In this document: in pieces, positions 9,502-18,048 of the stretch
How the letters are laid out: each line of letters starts with the position of its first letter
How positions within the stretch are numbered: the first letter of the stretch is position 1
Notes under the pieces: generated by a model
Told to the model about the DNA's origin: nothing
What the model saw: the letters and a program-made list of their open reading frames with translations, nothing else
The model's database searches: none
Assembly: GCF_013393945.1 (NCBI RefSeq)
Contig: NZ_CP040297.1
Location: 5,116,001-5,180,000, forward strand
DNA from: Nostoc sp. TCL26-01
GTDB taxonomy: Bacteria; Cyanobacteriota; Cyanobacteriia; Cyanobacteriales; Nostocaceae
Reading direction: 5' to 3'
DNA length: 64,000 nt
Position numbers and translations under genes: made by a program

Positions 9502-10338
9502 ATGAACAATCTAGAATTCACCGCAATTATTGGCATTGCTTCTATCCTAGCGGGCTTACTGGGTGCTTTGACTGGGTTGGGAGGAGCCGTTGTGGTTGTA
9601 CCGTTCTTGACGCTGGGGCTTGGTGTAGACATTCGATATGCGATTGGCGCTGCTTTAGTGTCTGTAATTGCTACCTCGTCTGGAGCAGCGATCGCCTACG
9701 TTCGGGAAGGATATAGCAATATCCGAGTGGGGATGTTTCTAGAAGTTGCCACAACCTTTGGAGCCGTCACAGGGGCATTAATTGCCGCAAAGATTCCGAC
9801 CAGAGCGATCGCCATCATCTTTGGAGTGATATTGTTAGTATCCACCTATCTCAGCAATCAACCCCATCATTTACAAGCTGTCGATCTACCAATTGATCCT
9901 CTAGCAACCCGCTTAAAGATGGACGGTAGCTACCCAACGCCGTCAGGTGAAAGATCCTATCACGTTCAGCATATTCCCGGTGGATTTGCCGTGATGCTAA
10001 TCGCCGGAACACTTTCTGGCTTGCTCGGCGTTGGCTCTGGAGCGCTGAAAGTGCTGGCAATGGATCGGGTAATGCAGTTGCCGTTCAAGGTATCTACTAC
10101 CACCAGCAATTTCATGATTGGCGTGACGGCTGCTGCTAGTGCTGGAATTTACTTCAGTCGAGGATACATCGATCCGGGTTTGTGTCTGCCTGTACTGCTG
10201 GGTGTATTAGTGGGCGCATGGTGCGGAGCTAAAGTGTTAGTTCGAGCAAAAGTTCCTGCGCTGCGGATTATTTTTAGCATTGCTCTAGTGGTGATCGGGA
10301 TTCAGATGATTTACAACGGCATCACTGGGGGAATTTGA
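9502..10338 (+). CDS. TauE/SafE family sulfite or anion exporter
   Basis: A 278-aa polytopic membrane protein. The frame is open from a TTG at 9424, but the ATG at 9502 starts the typical N terminus (MNNLEFTAIIGIASILAGLL). The two Gly-rich repeats of the family are visible (GALTGLGGAVVVVPFLTLG and LSGLLGVGSGALKVLAMDR), each with about four helices. Members move sulfite, sulfonates or other organic anions across the inner membrane. The stop is followed one base later by a DUF1634 gene, a pairing commonly seen with this exporter family, so the two are probably one operon. Confidence 0.87.
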   Translation: MNNLEFTAIIGIASILAGLLGALTGLGGAVVVVPFLTLGLGVDIRYAIGAALVSVIATSSGAAIAYVREGYSNIRVGMFLEVATTFGAVTGALIAAKIPTRAIAIIFGVILLVSTYLSNQPHHLQAVDLPIDPLATRLKMDGSYPTPSGERSYHVQHIPGGFAVMLIAGTLSGLLGVGSGALKVLAMDRVMQLPFKVSTTTSNFMIGVTAAASAGIYFSRGYIDPGLCLPVLLGVLVGAWCGAKVLVRAKVPALRIIFSIALVVIGIQMIYNGITGGI

Positions 10339-10339
10339 C

Positions 10340-10723
10340 ATGGCAAGTACGCGCAGATGGACAGACAAGCAGGTGGAAATTACAATCAGTGTGCTTTTAC
10401 AAGTAGGAGTCACTTTGGCAGCCGCGATCGCGATCGTAGGCGGTATTTTCTATCTGATTCATCACGGTCATGATACTCCTCAAGGTCACATCTTTCGCGG
10501 AGAACCGGCTGACCTGCGCCAAGTACCTGGTGTTCTTCATGATGTCCTAGCACTACGAGGACGGGGCATCATCCAGTTTGGCATTCTACTGTTGATTCTC
10601 ACTCCAGTTGCACGAGTTGCGTTTTCATTATTCGCATTTTGGCAACAGCGCGATCGCCTTTATATCATCATCACGTTAATTGTACTGGTGATTCTTATTC
10701 ATGGTCTTTTGACCACAGGGTAA
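10340..10723 (+). CDS. DUF1634 family membrane protein
   Basis: A 127-aa protein with three predicted helices (about residues 20-40, 77-97 and 107-125) and the DUF1634 layout: an N-terminal helix, a loop with FRGEP and GRGIIQFGILLLILTPVARV. Its ATG lies 1 base after the TauE/SafE stop, so translation is probably coupled. DUF1634 proteins are found as partners of TauE/SafE exporters; their own role is unknown. Confidence 0.85.
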   Translation: MASTRRWTDKQVEITISVLLQVGVTLAAAIAIVGGIFYLIHHGHDTPQGHIFRGEPADLRQVPGVLHDVLALRGRGIIQFGILLLILTPVARVAFSLFAFWQQRDRLYIIITLIVLVILIHGLLTTG

Positions 10724-10776
10724 TTTGAAATAATTCGTAATTGAATTAGTTGAGCGCTACACCTAACTAATTCAAG

Positions 10777-10804
10777 ACCGCTAATTTAAAAAAATTAGCG
10801 CGGT
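10777..10804 (+). terminator. Possible transcription terminator hairpin
   Basis: ACCGCTAATTT pairs with AAATTAGCGCGGT around an A-rich loop, with a two-base bulge. It lies 54 bases after the DUF1634 stop. The downstream tract is pyrimidine-rich rather than a clean T run, so this is a tentative call. Confidence 0.45.
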
Positions 10805-10872
10805 GTTCCGTTCCCTTTTAATTACGAATTACGAATTAGTAATTTGTTGAAATACTGTTAAAGGAGAAAAAG

Positions 10873-11253
10873 ATGAAATCATTACTCAAGCAATTTACGC
10901 TAATGCTGGGTTTGACAACTTGTGTTTTAGGGTCTCTTTCCTTATCAGCCTCGGCTGATTCCACTGCTGGGCTAATACTCAATTTGACGTGCCAAGGCGA
11001 CTACACTGTGAATATTTGGAGACGGTATAGTTCGGGCGAATTACTTTATCGTGCTACAGGTCCTCTAGGAAATTTGAGTTTGGGCAAAGGAGTGATGGAG
11101 AATACAGGAGCCGCTAAAGTCTATAAGTTTAAGCATAGCAATTACACATACCAAATTGTTGGCGGTCGAGGAGATCACCAACAGCAGGGAGCATTAGAGG
11201 TGTTTAAGAATGGGCGATCAATCTTGAGTCAAGCTTGTTCGCAAGAAGGGTAA
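10873..11253 (+). CDS. Small secreted protein, unknown function
   Basis: A 126-aa product with a clear signal peptide (LMLGLTTCVLGSLSLSASA, cleavage before D). The RBS AAAGGAG lies 6-7 bases before the ATG. The mature part is about 97 residues with two Cys (LNLTCQGDYTV and SQACSQEG) that could form a disulfide, and a beta-rich look. I do not recognise a family. It stands alone between the TauE operon and a 57-bp tandem repeat. Confidence 0.7.
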   Translation: MKSLLKQFTLMLGLTTCVLGSLSLSASADSTAGLILNLTCQGDYTVNIWRRYSSGELLYRATGPLGNLSLGKGVMENTGAAKVYKFKHSNYTYQIVGGRGDHQQQGALEVFKNGRSILSQACSQEG

Positions 11254-11261
11254 AAACAATT

Positions 11262-11375
11262 CAAAATTCGTCTTGGAAAGTTTGCTCAAGTCGGGAAACC
11301 CGCCCACGCAACTTTCCGCAAAATTCGTCTTGGAAAGTTTGCTCAAGTCGGGAAACCCGCCCACGCAACTTTCCG
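11262..11375. repeat. Two perfect tandem copies of a 57-bp unit
   Basis: The unit runs 11262-11318 and again 11319-11375 without a mismatch, and a partial third start (CAAAATTC) follows. Each unit can fold: GGAAAGTT pairs with AACTTTCC around an inner GGGAAACCC hairpin. It lies 8 bases after the stop of the secreted protein. It resembles the long tandemly repeated repetitive (LTRR) class described in heterocystous cyanobacteria. Frames that cross it are repeats, not genes. Confidence 0.9.
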
Positions 11376-11537
11376 CAAAATTCAAAATTATCAATCCCCA
11401 CAGATAAATCCGGGAGCTTGAAATAAGGATGCTGCGCTTTTCTACCTCCATGTTGATATTGATTTGCGCTTTTATTTCATCAGACTACATTTGAATTATT
11501 TCTTGCCTCACTTTCATTTAGCAGTAGAGTAAATCTG

Positions 11538-12482
11538 ATGTACAAAACGACAACTGTTGATTTCACAATTCCCGATCATCAAATCGCTTGGCAAGCGATC
11601 GAAAGCTATGTTCAACTCACAAAGCCTCGCATCATCTTATTGTTACTCATCACGACAACTGCTGGTATGGCAATGGGAGCAAAAGGACATATCGATCTCT
11701 GGCTGCTGTCGATCGCATTAGTCAGTGGTGCTTGTGCCGCAGGAGCAGCAAATACAATCAACTGTCTCTACGATCGTGATATCGATTTTGTTATGGAACG
11801 CACCCGCCATCGTCCGCTACCGTCGGGTCGAATCCAGCCCTATCAGGCCTTAATATTTGCGATCGCGCTGGCATTTATTTCGTTTACGCTTCTAAGTGTT
11901 TTCGCTAACCTGTTAAGTGCTAGTTTAGCAATGGTCGGGATTCTCGTTTACGTGCTGGTGTACACCCATTGGCTAAAACGGCATCACTCTCAGAACATCG
12001 TCATTGGTGGAGCAGCAGGGGCTATTCCGCCTCTAGTTGGGTGGGCAGCAGTAACAGGCGATTTGAGTTGGGCAGCGTGGTGCTTGTTTGCGATTGTGTT
12101 TCTCTGGACACCTCCTCATTTCTGGGCATTGGCAATGATGCTGCGAGATGACTATGCTAAAGTGGGCGTTCCCATGCTGCCTGTGGTGGCGGGAAATGAA
12201 ACTACAACTAGACAAATTTTTGTCTACACCTTAATTCTGATTCCAGTCACTTTACTGCTTGCTTATCCGCTCCAAGCAACAAATTGGCTCTATCCTGTTG
12301 TTGCCATCATCTTGGGTAGTATTTTTGTGCGTAAAGCCTGGTTGTTAAGACAGTCTCCCGCAAATTTGGAGTTGGCGCGATCGCTGTTTAAATACTCCAT
12401 TATTTACATAATGTTGCTATCTGTGGGAATTGTAATTGGTTGTTTGCCCATTACTTGTGGAGTACTTAACAGGATTTCTTGA
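11538..12482 (+). CDS. ctaB: Heme O synthase (protoheme IX farnesyltransferase)
   Basis: UbiA-type prenyltransferase that adds farnesyl to heme B to make heme O, the cofactor (or heme A precursor) of heme-copper oxidases. It is 314 aa with about nine membrane helices. The Asp-rich prenyl-diphosphate site is plain (NCLYDRDIDFVMERTRHRPL), as is the second loop (YTHWLKRHHSQNIVIGGAAG) and WTPPHFWALA. It opens a cluster with NDH-2 and the oxidase subunits at 12.7-18.6 kb, which fits a cofactor-supply role. No heme A synthase (ctaA) is present here, so the adjacent oxidase may use heme O or depend on ctaA elsewhere. Confidence 0.94.
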   Translation: MYKTTTVDFTIPDHQIAWQAIESYVQLTKPRIILLLLITTTAGMAMGAKGHIDLWLLSIALVSGACAAGAANTINCLYDRDIDFVMERTRHRPLPSGRIQPYQALIFAIALAFISFTLLSVFANLLSASLAMVGILVYVLVYTHWLKRHHSQNIVIGGAAGAIPPLVGWAAVTGDLSWAAWCLFAIVFLWTPPHFWALAMMLRDDYAKVGVPMLPVVAGNETTTRQIFVYTLILIPVTLLLAYPLQATNWLYPVVAIILGSIFVRKAWLLRQSPANLELARSLFKYSIIYIMLLSVGIVIGCLPITCGVLNRIS

Positions 12483-12732
12483 CCATCAATCTGTTGAATT
12501 AAGGTATGAATAATCCAAATCTAAAATTGGATTTGAATGCAGTATAAGTTCCTGCTTAACTATACAAACTTGCATCGTCAGAAATATGATGCCGTTGTAT
12601 CTTTGATCGATATTCAAACAATTTGCTAGAACCAGAGAGAGATGCAAATTTTTCGATTGAACGCGACAAGGGGGTTATATTGTTAACCCATTCATTAGAT
12701 TGTTTGTTGTCCTTTATCTTCCCTTTCCGAAA

Positions 12733-14187
12733 ATGAATTCCTCTAATCGCCCTACAATTATTGTCGGAGCAGGTTTTACGGGTCTTTTCACAGCTTTACA
12801 TCTGCGTCATCAGCATGATCTGCGCTCGATCATTCTCATTGACCCGCAGGAACGGTTTGTCTTCAAACCGATGCTGTATGAACTACTGACGGGTGAATTG
12901 TCAGAAGATACTGTTTGTCCGACTTATAAAGAATTGCTGCAAGGCAGTAATATCGACTTTGTGCAAGATAAGGTGACGGAGATTGACCTATCAAACAAAC
13001 GCCTCAATTTAGCCTCTGGCTTAGACTACACTTACAACCACCTTGTCTTAACAGTTGGTAGCATTCAGGGCTATCTAGGAACGGAAGGCGCACAAGAAAA
13101 TGCCTTTGCATTTCGGACGCGAGAGAATGCGATCGCCTTAGAACGACAGTTACGAGATTGTTTGCAGTGTGCTAGCCAGACGAGCGACGAACAGCAAAGG
13201 CGATCGCTCCTGACATTTGCCGTCGTGGGGGCAGGCCCAACGGGCGTAGAAATGGCGGCAACGCTAGCAGATTTGCTGCCTTACTGGTATGCCCAACTGG
13301 GCGGCAATATTCATGAGATTCGCATTGTTTTAATTAATCATGGTAAGACCATTCTCTCAGGGGATGTTAACGCGGGTCTAAAGGATGTAGCTCTTCACGC
13401 TTTCAAAACTCGCACAGTACCTATTGAAACGATCTTAGGCGTAGGAGTGAAAGCGGTTCGCGGCGATCGCCTGGACTATCAGCCTGCCGACGGTACTGAA
13501 ACCAAAACTCTATTGACCCATACTACCATCTGGACGGCGGGTACTGCTGTGAACCCACTCATCCAAAACCTTAAGTCTCAGATTCCCACAGCCCATTTAG
13601 ATAAGCATGGTTTACCATTAGTAACCCCAACCCTGCAACTGTTGGATTTTCCAGAAGTATTTGCCGCAGGCGACTGCGCAAACGTGCAGCAACAGCAACA
13701 ACCTGCTTTAGCACAGGTGGCGTATCAACAAGGTGCAAACATTGCTCACAATCTGATTGCACTTGCCGAGGGAAAATCGCCCAGCCCAGTCCATGTAAAT
13801 CTGCGCGGCACTCTCATGAAATTGGGTTTGGGCTATGGTGTGGCTAATTTATTTGACAAAGTCAAGGTTACTGGTAAACCTGGCGATCTCATCCGCAATG
13901 CAACTTATTTGGAAATGCTGCCCACCCCTCTACATGACTTTAAGGCGACTACTGAATGGCTCAAAGAAGAAATATTTCATCATTACCACCGACCCAAGTC
14001 GGAATCGGCAACCACCGCTAAACAGCCTCTATCTCCGACCGAGCAACGAGAGCGATCGCTAGTAAAAGCATTGGCGATTCTGGCTCCGATCGCCTTTTTG
14101 ATTGCCGCCTGTTTTGGATTAAGAACGCCACCCTCTGAACAAGACAGGCAACCGCAGACGAATCCACCTACACAATCTACTCCATAG
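12733..14187 (+). CDS. Type II NADH:quinone oxidoreductase (NDH-2)
   Basis: A 484-aa FAD-dependent, non-proton-pumping NADH (or NADPH) dehydrogenase. The frame is open from a TTG at 12700; the ATG at 12733 places the FAD-binding motif at the N terminus (TIIVGAGFTGLFTALHL). The second dinucleotide fold is FAVVGAGPTGVEMAATLADL, and the C-terminal FAD motif is FAAGDCANV. One membrane helix lies near the end (LAILAPIAFLIAACFGL), followed by a Pro/Gln-rich tail, which anchors it to the membrane. It is the first gene of a tight run with two DUF2231 proteins and a quinol-type oxidase, so it probably supplies electrons to the quinone pool for that oxidase. Confidence 0.9.
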   Translation: MNSSNRPTIIVGAGFTGLFTALHLRHQHDLRSIILIDPQERFVFKPMLYELLTGELSEDTVCPTYKELLQGSNIDFVQDKVTEIDLSNKRLNLASGLDYTYNHLVLTVGSIQGYLGTEGAQENAFAFRTRENAIALERQLRDCLQCASQTSDEQQRRSLLTFAVVGAGPTGVEMAATLADLLPYWYAQLGGNIHEIRIVLINHGKTILSGDVNAGLKDVALHAFKTRTVPIETILGVGVKAVRGDRLDYQPADGTETKTLLTHTTIWTAGTAVNPLIQNLKSQIPTAHLDKHGLPLVTPTLQLLDFPEVFAAGDCANVQQQQQPALAQVAYQQGANIAHNLIALAEGKSPSPVHVNLRGTLMKLGLGYGVANLFDKVKVTGKPGDLIRNATYLEMLPTPLHDFKATTEWLKEEIFHHYHRPKSESATTAKQPLSPTEQRERSLVKALAILAPIAFLIAACFGLRTPPSEQDRQPQTNPPTQSTP

Positions 14188-14196
14188 GAGAACGTG

Positions 14197-14691
14197 ATGC
14201 CTCTGCCGCCGTTGAATGACCAGAACCTTCCTTATTCGGATACAATTCATCCGATCGTTGTCCACTTTGTGATTGCGATGGTGTTTTTCGCCTACTTCTG
14301 TGACCTGGCTGGATATCTCAGCCGCAACCATCGGATGTTTGAGGTAAGTTGGTGGAATTTAGTTGTTGCGTCCGTTGCTGTTTTTGTTGCGGTGATTTTT
14401 GGTGAATTTGAAGCGGGACTGGCACAACCCTATGCGGCTGCTCAACCTGCCTTAGATTGGCACACTGTAAATGGCTGGTCAATTGCGGCAATCCTTGTTG
14501 CTATTACTGCATGGCGCGGCATCATTCGGGTTCGCAATCCGTTAAAGATACCTGTGTATTACCTGGGTGCAGCGACGTTTTTGATCTGTCTCGTCTGTTT
14601 GCAGATTTACCTCGGTAATTTAGTAAATTGGGTCTATGGACTTCATACCGTGCCTGTAGTCGAAGCCGCAAAACAAGGACTCCTGAAATGA
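14197..14691 (+). CDS. DUF2231 membrane protein (first of two)
   Basis: A 164-aa protein with four hydrophobic helices, starting at the ATG at 14197 (TAGGAG at 14185-14190; the GTG at 14194 is too close). Its N terminus has the DUF2231 signature HPIVVHFVIAMVFFAYFCDL, and a Trp-rich second helix follows. The four-helix core with conserved His suggests heme or quinone contact, but this is unproven. It is followed by a paralogue with an ATGA overlap and then coxB, so it is probably an oxidase-associated membrane subunit or assembly factor. Confidence 0.78.
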   Translation: MPLPPLNDQNLPYSDTIHPIVVHFVIAMVFFAYFCDLAGYLSRNHRMFEVSWWNLVVASVAVFVAVIFGEFEAGLAQPYAAAQPALDWHTVNGWSIAAILVAITAWRGIIRVRNPLKIPVYYLGAATFLICLVCLQIYLGNLVNWVYGLHTVPVVEAAKQGLLK

Positions 14692-15305
14692 ATCCACAAT
14701 TAATTGACCAGTTAAAGCAATTGGGAATTGAATTGGGGGCTAACGGACTACCCTACCGATTTCCACTCCATCCTAATTTTGTACATCTGACGTTAGGTTT
14801 ATTTATCATTGCGATCGCCTTCGATTTCGCTGGTACGTTATTTCCCTTAGAACGACCAATTCTCAAGTTTTTCTCTATACCAGTCAGTCGGTCTAACTTT
14901 TTTGATGTGTCTTGGTACAACATTGTAGCAGCATCTGCGATTTCGTTTTTTACTGTGGCAGCAGGCTTTTTTGAGATCCTGCTGGCAGATCCCCCCACAG
15001 ATCAGAAAAGTGCTTGGGGATTGGGTGCGGGTACTACCATGTTGTTACATGGCGTTGGCGGAGTGCTATTGCTGACCCTGATTGTAGCAATGACGATTTG
15101 GCGAGGCTACCAACGCTTTAACTGGCGCAAGCACGAGCCGCGACAAGTACAGTGGAGCTATTTGCTAGCAGGGGTTTTCATTCTCGGTTTTATGTTTGTT
15201 CACGGGACGTTGGGGGCGCAATTAGGGGACGAATTTGGCGTGCATGGTACGGCTGCTGGTTTGATTCGCCAAGGTAAAAATCCCAATCAAGTTCTCCAAC
15301 CCTAA
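14688..15305 (+). CDS. DUF2231 membrane protein (second of two)
   Basis: A 205-aa paralogue of the preceding protein. Its ATG overlaps the upstream stop (ATGA at 14688-14691), showing translational coupling. It repeats the signature as LHPNFVHLTLGLFIIAIAFDF and has about four to five helices plus a His-containing C terminus (FVHGTLGAQLGDEFGVHGT). It ends 11 bases before coxB. The pair of related membrane proteins in front of the oxidase genes suggests a heterodimer working with the oxidase; the biochemical role is unknown. Confidence 0.78.
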   Translation: MNPQLIDQLKQLGIELGANGLPYRFPLHPNFVHLTLGLFIIAIAFDFAGTLFPLERPILKFFSIPVSRSNFFDVSWYNIVAASAISFFTVAAGFFEILLADPPTDQKSAWGLGAGTTMLLHGVGGVLLLTLIVAMTIWRGYQRFNWRKHEPRQVQWSYLLAGVFILGFMFVHGTLGAQLGDEFGVHGTAAGLIRQGKNPNQVLQP

Positions 15306-15316
15306 ATGTAATTATT

Positions 15317-16210
15317 ATGCGAAATTTTAACATTGCGCTATTAGCTATTTTTGTCGGAGCGATCGTTCTTGCCAGCCACGCACTAGGACAACAAGCTTAT
15401 AATTGGCTACCTGTAGCGGCAACAACAGAAGCTGATCTCGTCGGTCATTTGTTTAGCTTCCTAGTCACACTCGGAACAATTGTTTTTCTGGGTGTCATGG
15501 GAATGCTGCTCTATTCCATTCTGTTTTACCGAGCCACCAAGAACGATCCGAGTGATGCACCAGCCATTCGCGGCAATTTGAAACTGGAGATTACTTGGAC
15601 AGTGATTCCAATTTTGCTAGTAATCTGGATTGCTAGCTACAGTTACAACATTTACCAGCGCATGAGCATTCTTGGCTCCTTGCCACTGGTTCATCTACAC
15701 ATCATGGAAGCTCCCGCTTATGCAGAGATGGGCAGTAGCGATATGCAGCCTGCCGAACAGATTGAGGTAGTTGTAAAACAATGGTCATGGTCGTTCCGCT
15801 ATCCCAGCCAAAATGTCACCAGCACCGAGTTACATCTTCCAGTCAACCAGCGAGTTCACCTGATGTTGCAGTCTAAAGATGTAGTGCATGGCTTCTATGT
15901 ACCCAACTTCCGCATTAAGCAAGACATTATCCCTAACCAAACAATCCCATTGAGATTTACCCCCAATCGCATTGGTAAGTATCAACTGCATGACTCTCAA
16001 TTTAGCGGCACTTATTTTGCCCTAATGACAGCCGATGTTTATGTTGATTCTCCTGAAACTTACAACCAGTGGTTAGCCGAAGCAGCCACCCGTCCGCCTG
16101 TTCCAGCAGTAAATCTCGCCAAATCTGAGCATAGTCAACCACCCAAAACACCCCTGCGAAGCAAGTGGCACACCGTTTCACCTGCTCAACCACCCGTTGT
16201 CAATAAATAA
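15317..16210 (+). CDS. coxB: Terminal oxidase subunit II, CuA-less (quinol oxidase / ARTO type)
   Basis: Subunit II of a heme-copper oxidase (297 aa) with a signal-like N terminus, two membrane helices (about residues 45-70 and 93-112) and a C-terminal cupredoxin domain. His191 (VVHGFYVP) is kept, but the CuA loop reads HDSQFSGTYFALM (residues 225-237): the usual Cys, Glu, Cys and His positions are Asp226, Gln228, Ser230 and Phe234, and only Met237 remains. CuA therefore cannot form, which excludes a cytochrome c oxidase of normal type and points to quinol as donor. Loss of CuA is known for the cyanobacterial alternative respiratory terminal oxidase (ARTO). It is followed 19 bases later by coxA. 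Confidence 0.92.
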   Translation: MRNFNIALLAIFVGAIVLASHALGQQAYNWLPVAATTEADLVGHLFSFLVTLGTIVFLGVMGMLLYSILFYRATKNDPSDAPAIRGNLKLEITWTVIPILLVIWIASYSYNIYQRMSILGSLPLVHLHIMEAPAYAEMGSSDMQPAEQIEVVVKQWSWSFRYPSQNVTSTELHLPVNQRVHLMLQSKDVVHGFYVPNFRIKQDIIPNQTIPLRFTPNRIGKYQLHDSQFSGTYFALMTADVYVDSPETYNQWLAEAATRPPVPAVNLAKSEHSQPPKTPLRSKWHTVSPAQPPVVNK

Positions 16211-16229
16211 TCATCTCAAAAAGGAATAA

Positions 16230-17873
16230 ATGACAAATATTTTTATTAAAAGTGCTAGCGAACCCGAACCGACAAACTGGAAACGCTATTTTAGCTTTAG
16301 TACTGACCATAAGGTAATTGGCGTTCAGTATTTAGTTACAGCATTTATCTTCTTCCTCTTTGGCGGTTTGTTCGCCATGATTGTTCGTGCCGAACTACTA
16401 ACCCCGCAATTAGATGTCGTCGATCGCTCCCTTTACAACGGACTGTTCACGATGCACGGTACGATTATGATCTTTCTGTGGATCTTTCCGGCAAATGTGG
16501 GATTGGCGAACTATCTGATTCCTCTGATGATTGGTGCGAAAGAGACAGCATTTCCGGTGCTGAATGCGATCGCCTTTTGGTTAATTCCAGTTGTAGGAAT
16601 CTTGCTGTTGTTCAGCTTCTTCTTACCCAGTGGCACAGCTCAGGCAGGTTGGTGGTCTTATCCGCCAGTGAGCATCCAAAATCCGTCCGGTCATTTGATT
16701 AACGGAGAGTTCCTCTGGTTGCTAGCAGTAACAATCTCTGGAATATCGTCGATTATGGGCGGTGTAAATTTAGTCACAACCATTTTCCGAATGCGATCGC
16801 CAGGAATGACATTCTTGCGGATGCCAGTTTACGTCTGGACGACATTCAGCGCCCAATTGCTGCAATTGTTTTGCTTGCCAGCCCTCACGGGTGCAGCCAT
16901 TATGCTACTCTTCGATCTCTCCTTTGGTACAGACTTTTTCAGTCCCTTCAAGCAGGGCGATCCGGTAATCTACCAGCACTTGTTTTGGTTTTACTCTCAT
17001 CCCGCCGTGTATGTCATGGCATTGCCTGCTTTTGGTGTCTTCTCAGAAGTCATTCCTGCCTTTGCCCGCAAACCACTTTTTGGTTATAAAACCGTCGCCA
17101 TTTCCTCCCTACTTATTAGTGTCATTAGTACGCTTGTCTGGGTACATCATATGTTTGCCAGTGCTACTCCCAACTGGATGCGAATCTTGTTTATGGCAAC
17201 ATCGATGCTGGTAGCAGTGCCAACGGGAATCAAAGTGTTTGCTTGGACTGCAACTATTTGGCGGGGCAAGCTGCATTTCCAGACCCCAATGCTGTTTGCT
17301 TTAGGTGGTGTAGCAATGTTTTTGTTTGCAGGCATTAGTGGAGTGATGCTGGCTTCAGTACCCTTTGATATTCACGTCAACAATACTTACTTTATCGTCG
17401 GACACTTTCACTATGTAGTCTTCAACACGGTAACGATGGCACTTTACGCCGGAATTTACTTCTGGTTTCCCAAGATCACCGGACGTATGTATTCCGAAGG
17501 ATGGGGCAAGTTACACTTCTGGTTGACCTTTATTGGCGCAAATCTCAACTTCTTTCCGATGCACCCACTAGGCTTACAGGGAATGGTGCGCCGTATCTCC
17601 TCCTACGACCCGCAGTACACCGGATGGAATGTAGTTGCTAGCTTGGGAGCTTTTCTCTTGGGTATGTCTACCTTACCCTTTATTGCTAATATCGTCAGTT
17701 CTTGGTTACGAGGACGCAAAGCACTTAATAATCCTTGGAATGCGACTGGATTAGAGTGGACAACCTCCTCACCGCCACCGATCGAAAACTTTGAAGAGAT
17801 CCCGATAGTGACTTCAGAACCCTACGGTTACGGAGAATCTCATCGATTGGCTGCTGATTCTTCATCTATCTAA
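16230..17873 (+). CDS. coxA: Heme-copper terminal oxidase subunit I, A2-like
   Basis: Catalytic subunit with a heme/heme-CuB centre (547 aa, about 12 helices). Metal ligands visible: His76 (LFTMHGTIMIF), His257 (FWFYSHPAVYV), His306/His307 (WVHHMF), His392 and His394 (GHFHYVVF). Tyr261 is placed for the His-Tyr cross-link. The segment YSHPAV (255-260) has Tyr-Ser in place of the HPEV glutamate, the mark of A2-type oxidases. At the D-channel mouth GAKETAFPVLN has Glu where Asp is usual. The RBS AAAGGAAT precedes the ATG. It reduces O2 to water and probably pumps protons; the donor should be quinol because subunit II lacks CuA. Confidence 0.95.
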   Translation: MTNIFIKSASEPEPTNWKRYFSFSTDHKVIGVQYLVTAFIFFLFGGLFAMIVRAELLTPQLDVVDRSLYNGLFTMHGTIMIFLWIFPANVGLANYLIPLMIGAKETAFPVLNAIAFWLIPVVGILLLFSFFLPSGTAQAGWWSYPPVSIQNPSGHLINGEFLWLLAVTISGISSIMGGVNLVTTIFRMRSPGMTFLRMPVYVWTTFSAQLLQLFCLPALTGAAIMLLFDLSFGTDFFSPFKQGDPVIYQHLFWFYSHPAVYVMALPAFGVFSEVIPAFARKPLFGYKTVAISSLLISVISTLVWVHHMFASATPNWMRILFMATSMLVAVPTGIKVFAWTATIWRGKLHFQTPMLFALGGVAMFLFAGISGVMLASVPFDIHVNNTYFIVGHFHYVVFNTVTMALYAGIYFWFPKITGRMYSEGWGKLHFWLTFIGANLNFFPMHPLGLQGMVRRISSYDPQYTGWNVVASLGAFLLGMSTLPFIANIVSSWLRGRKALNNPWNATGLEWTTSSPPPIENFEEIPIVTSEPYGYGESHRLAADSSSI

Positions 17874-17896
17874 CGCGGTGTGCAACTTTATCTCAA

Positions 17897-17983
17897 ACCT
17901 AACCCCCAGCCCCTTCCCTACGAGGGAAGGGGAGTAAGATTCAAAGCCTCTCTCCGCTTCGGGGAGAGGTTTGGAGAGGAGTT
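17897..17983. repeat. G/C-rich double hairpin repeat between coxA and coxC
   Basis: A perfect hairpin CCCCTTCCCT / AGGGAAGGGG at 17910-17932 is followed by a second hairpin (CCTCTCTCCG / CGGGGAGAGG) at 17947-17969. The opening word CTAACCCCCAGCCCC is shared in form with the repeat at 4773-4869. It sits in the 175-bp gap that splits the oxidase operon and could modulate coxC expression or simply be a dispersed repeat. Confidence 0.8.
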
Positions 17984-18048
17984 TTAAAAATAAGTCGCAC
18001 ATCGCGTCCATTTAAATGTACATTATCATTTCACGTCAGGAGTCAGTG

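Noticed and set aside
11218..11451. Open frames on both strands through the 57-bp repeats
   Set aside because: They are produced by the tandem repeat itself and contain the same peptide twice with no start context.
12512..12533. AATCCAA / TTGGATT hairpin after ctaB as a terminator
   Set aside because: Short A/T-rich stem and no T run; too weak to call.
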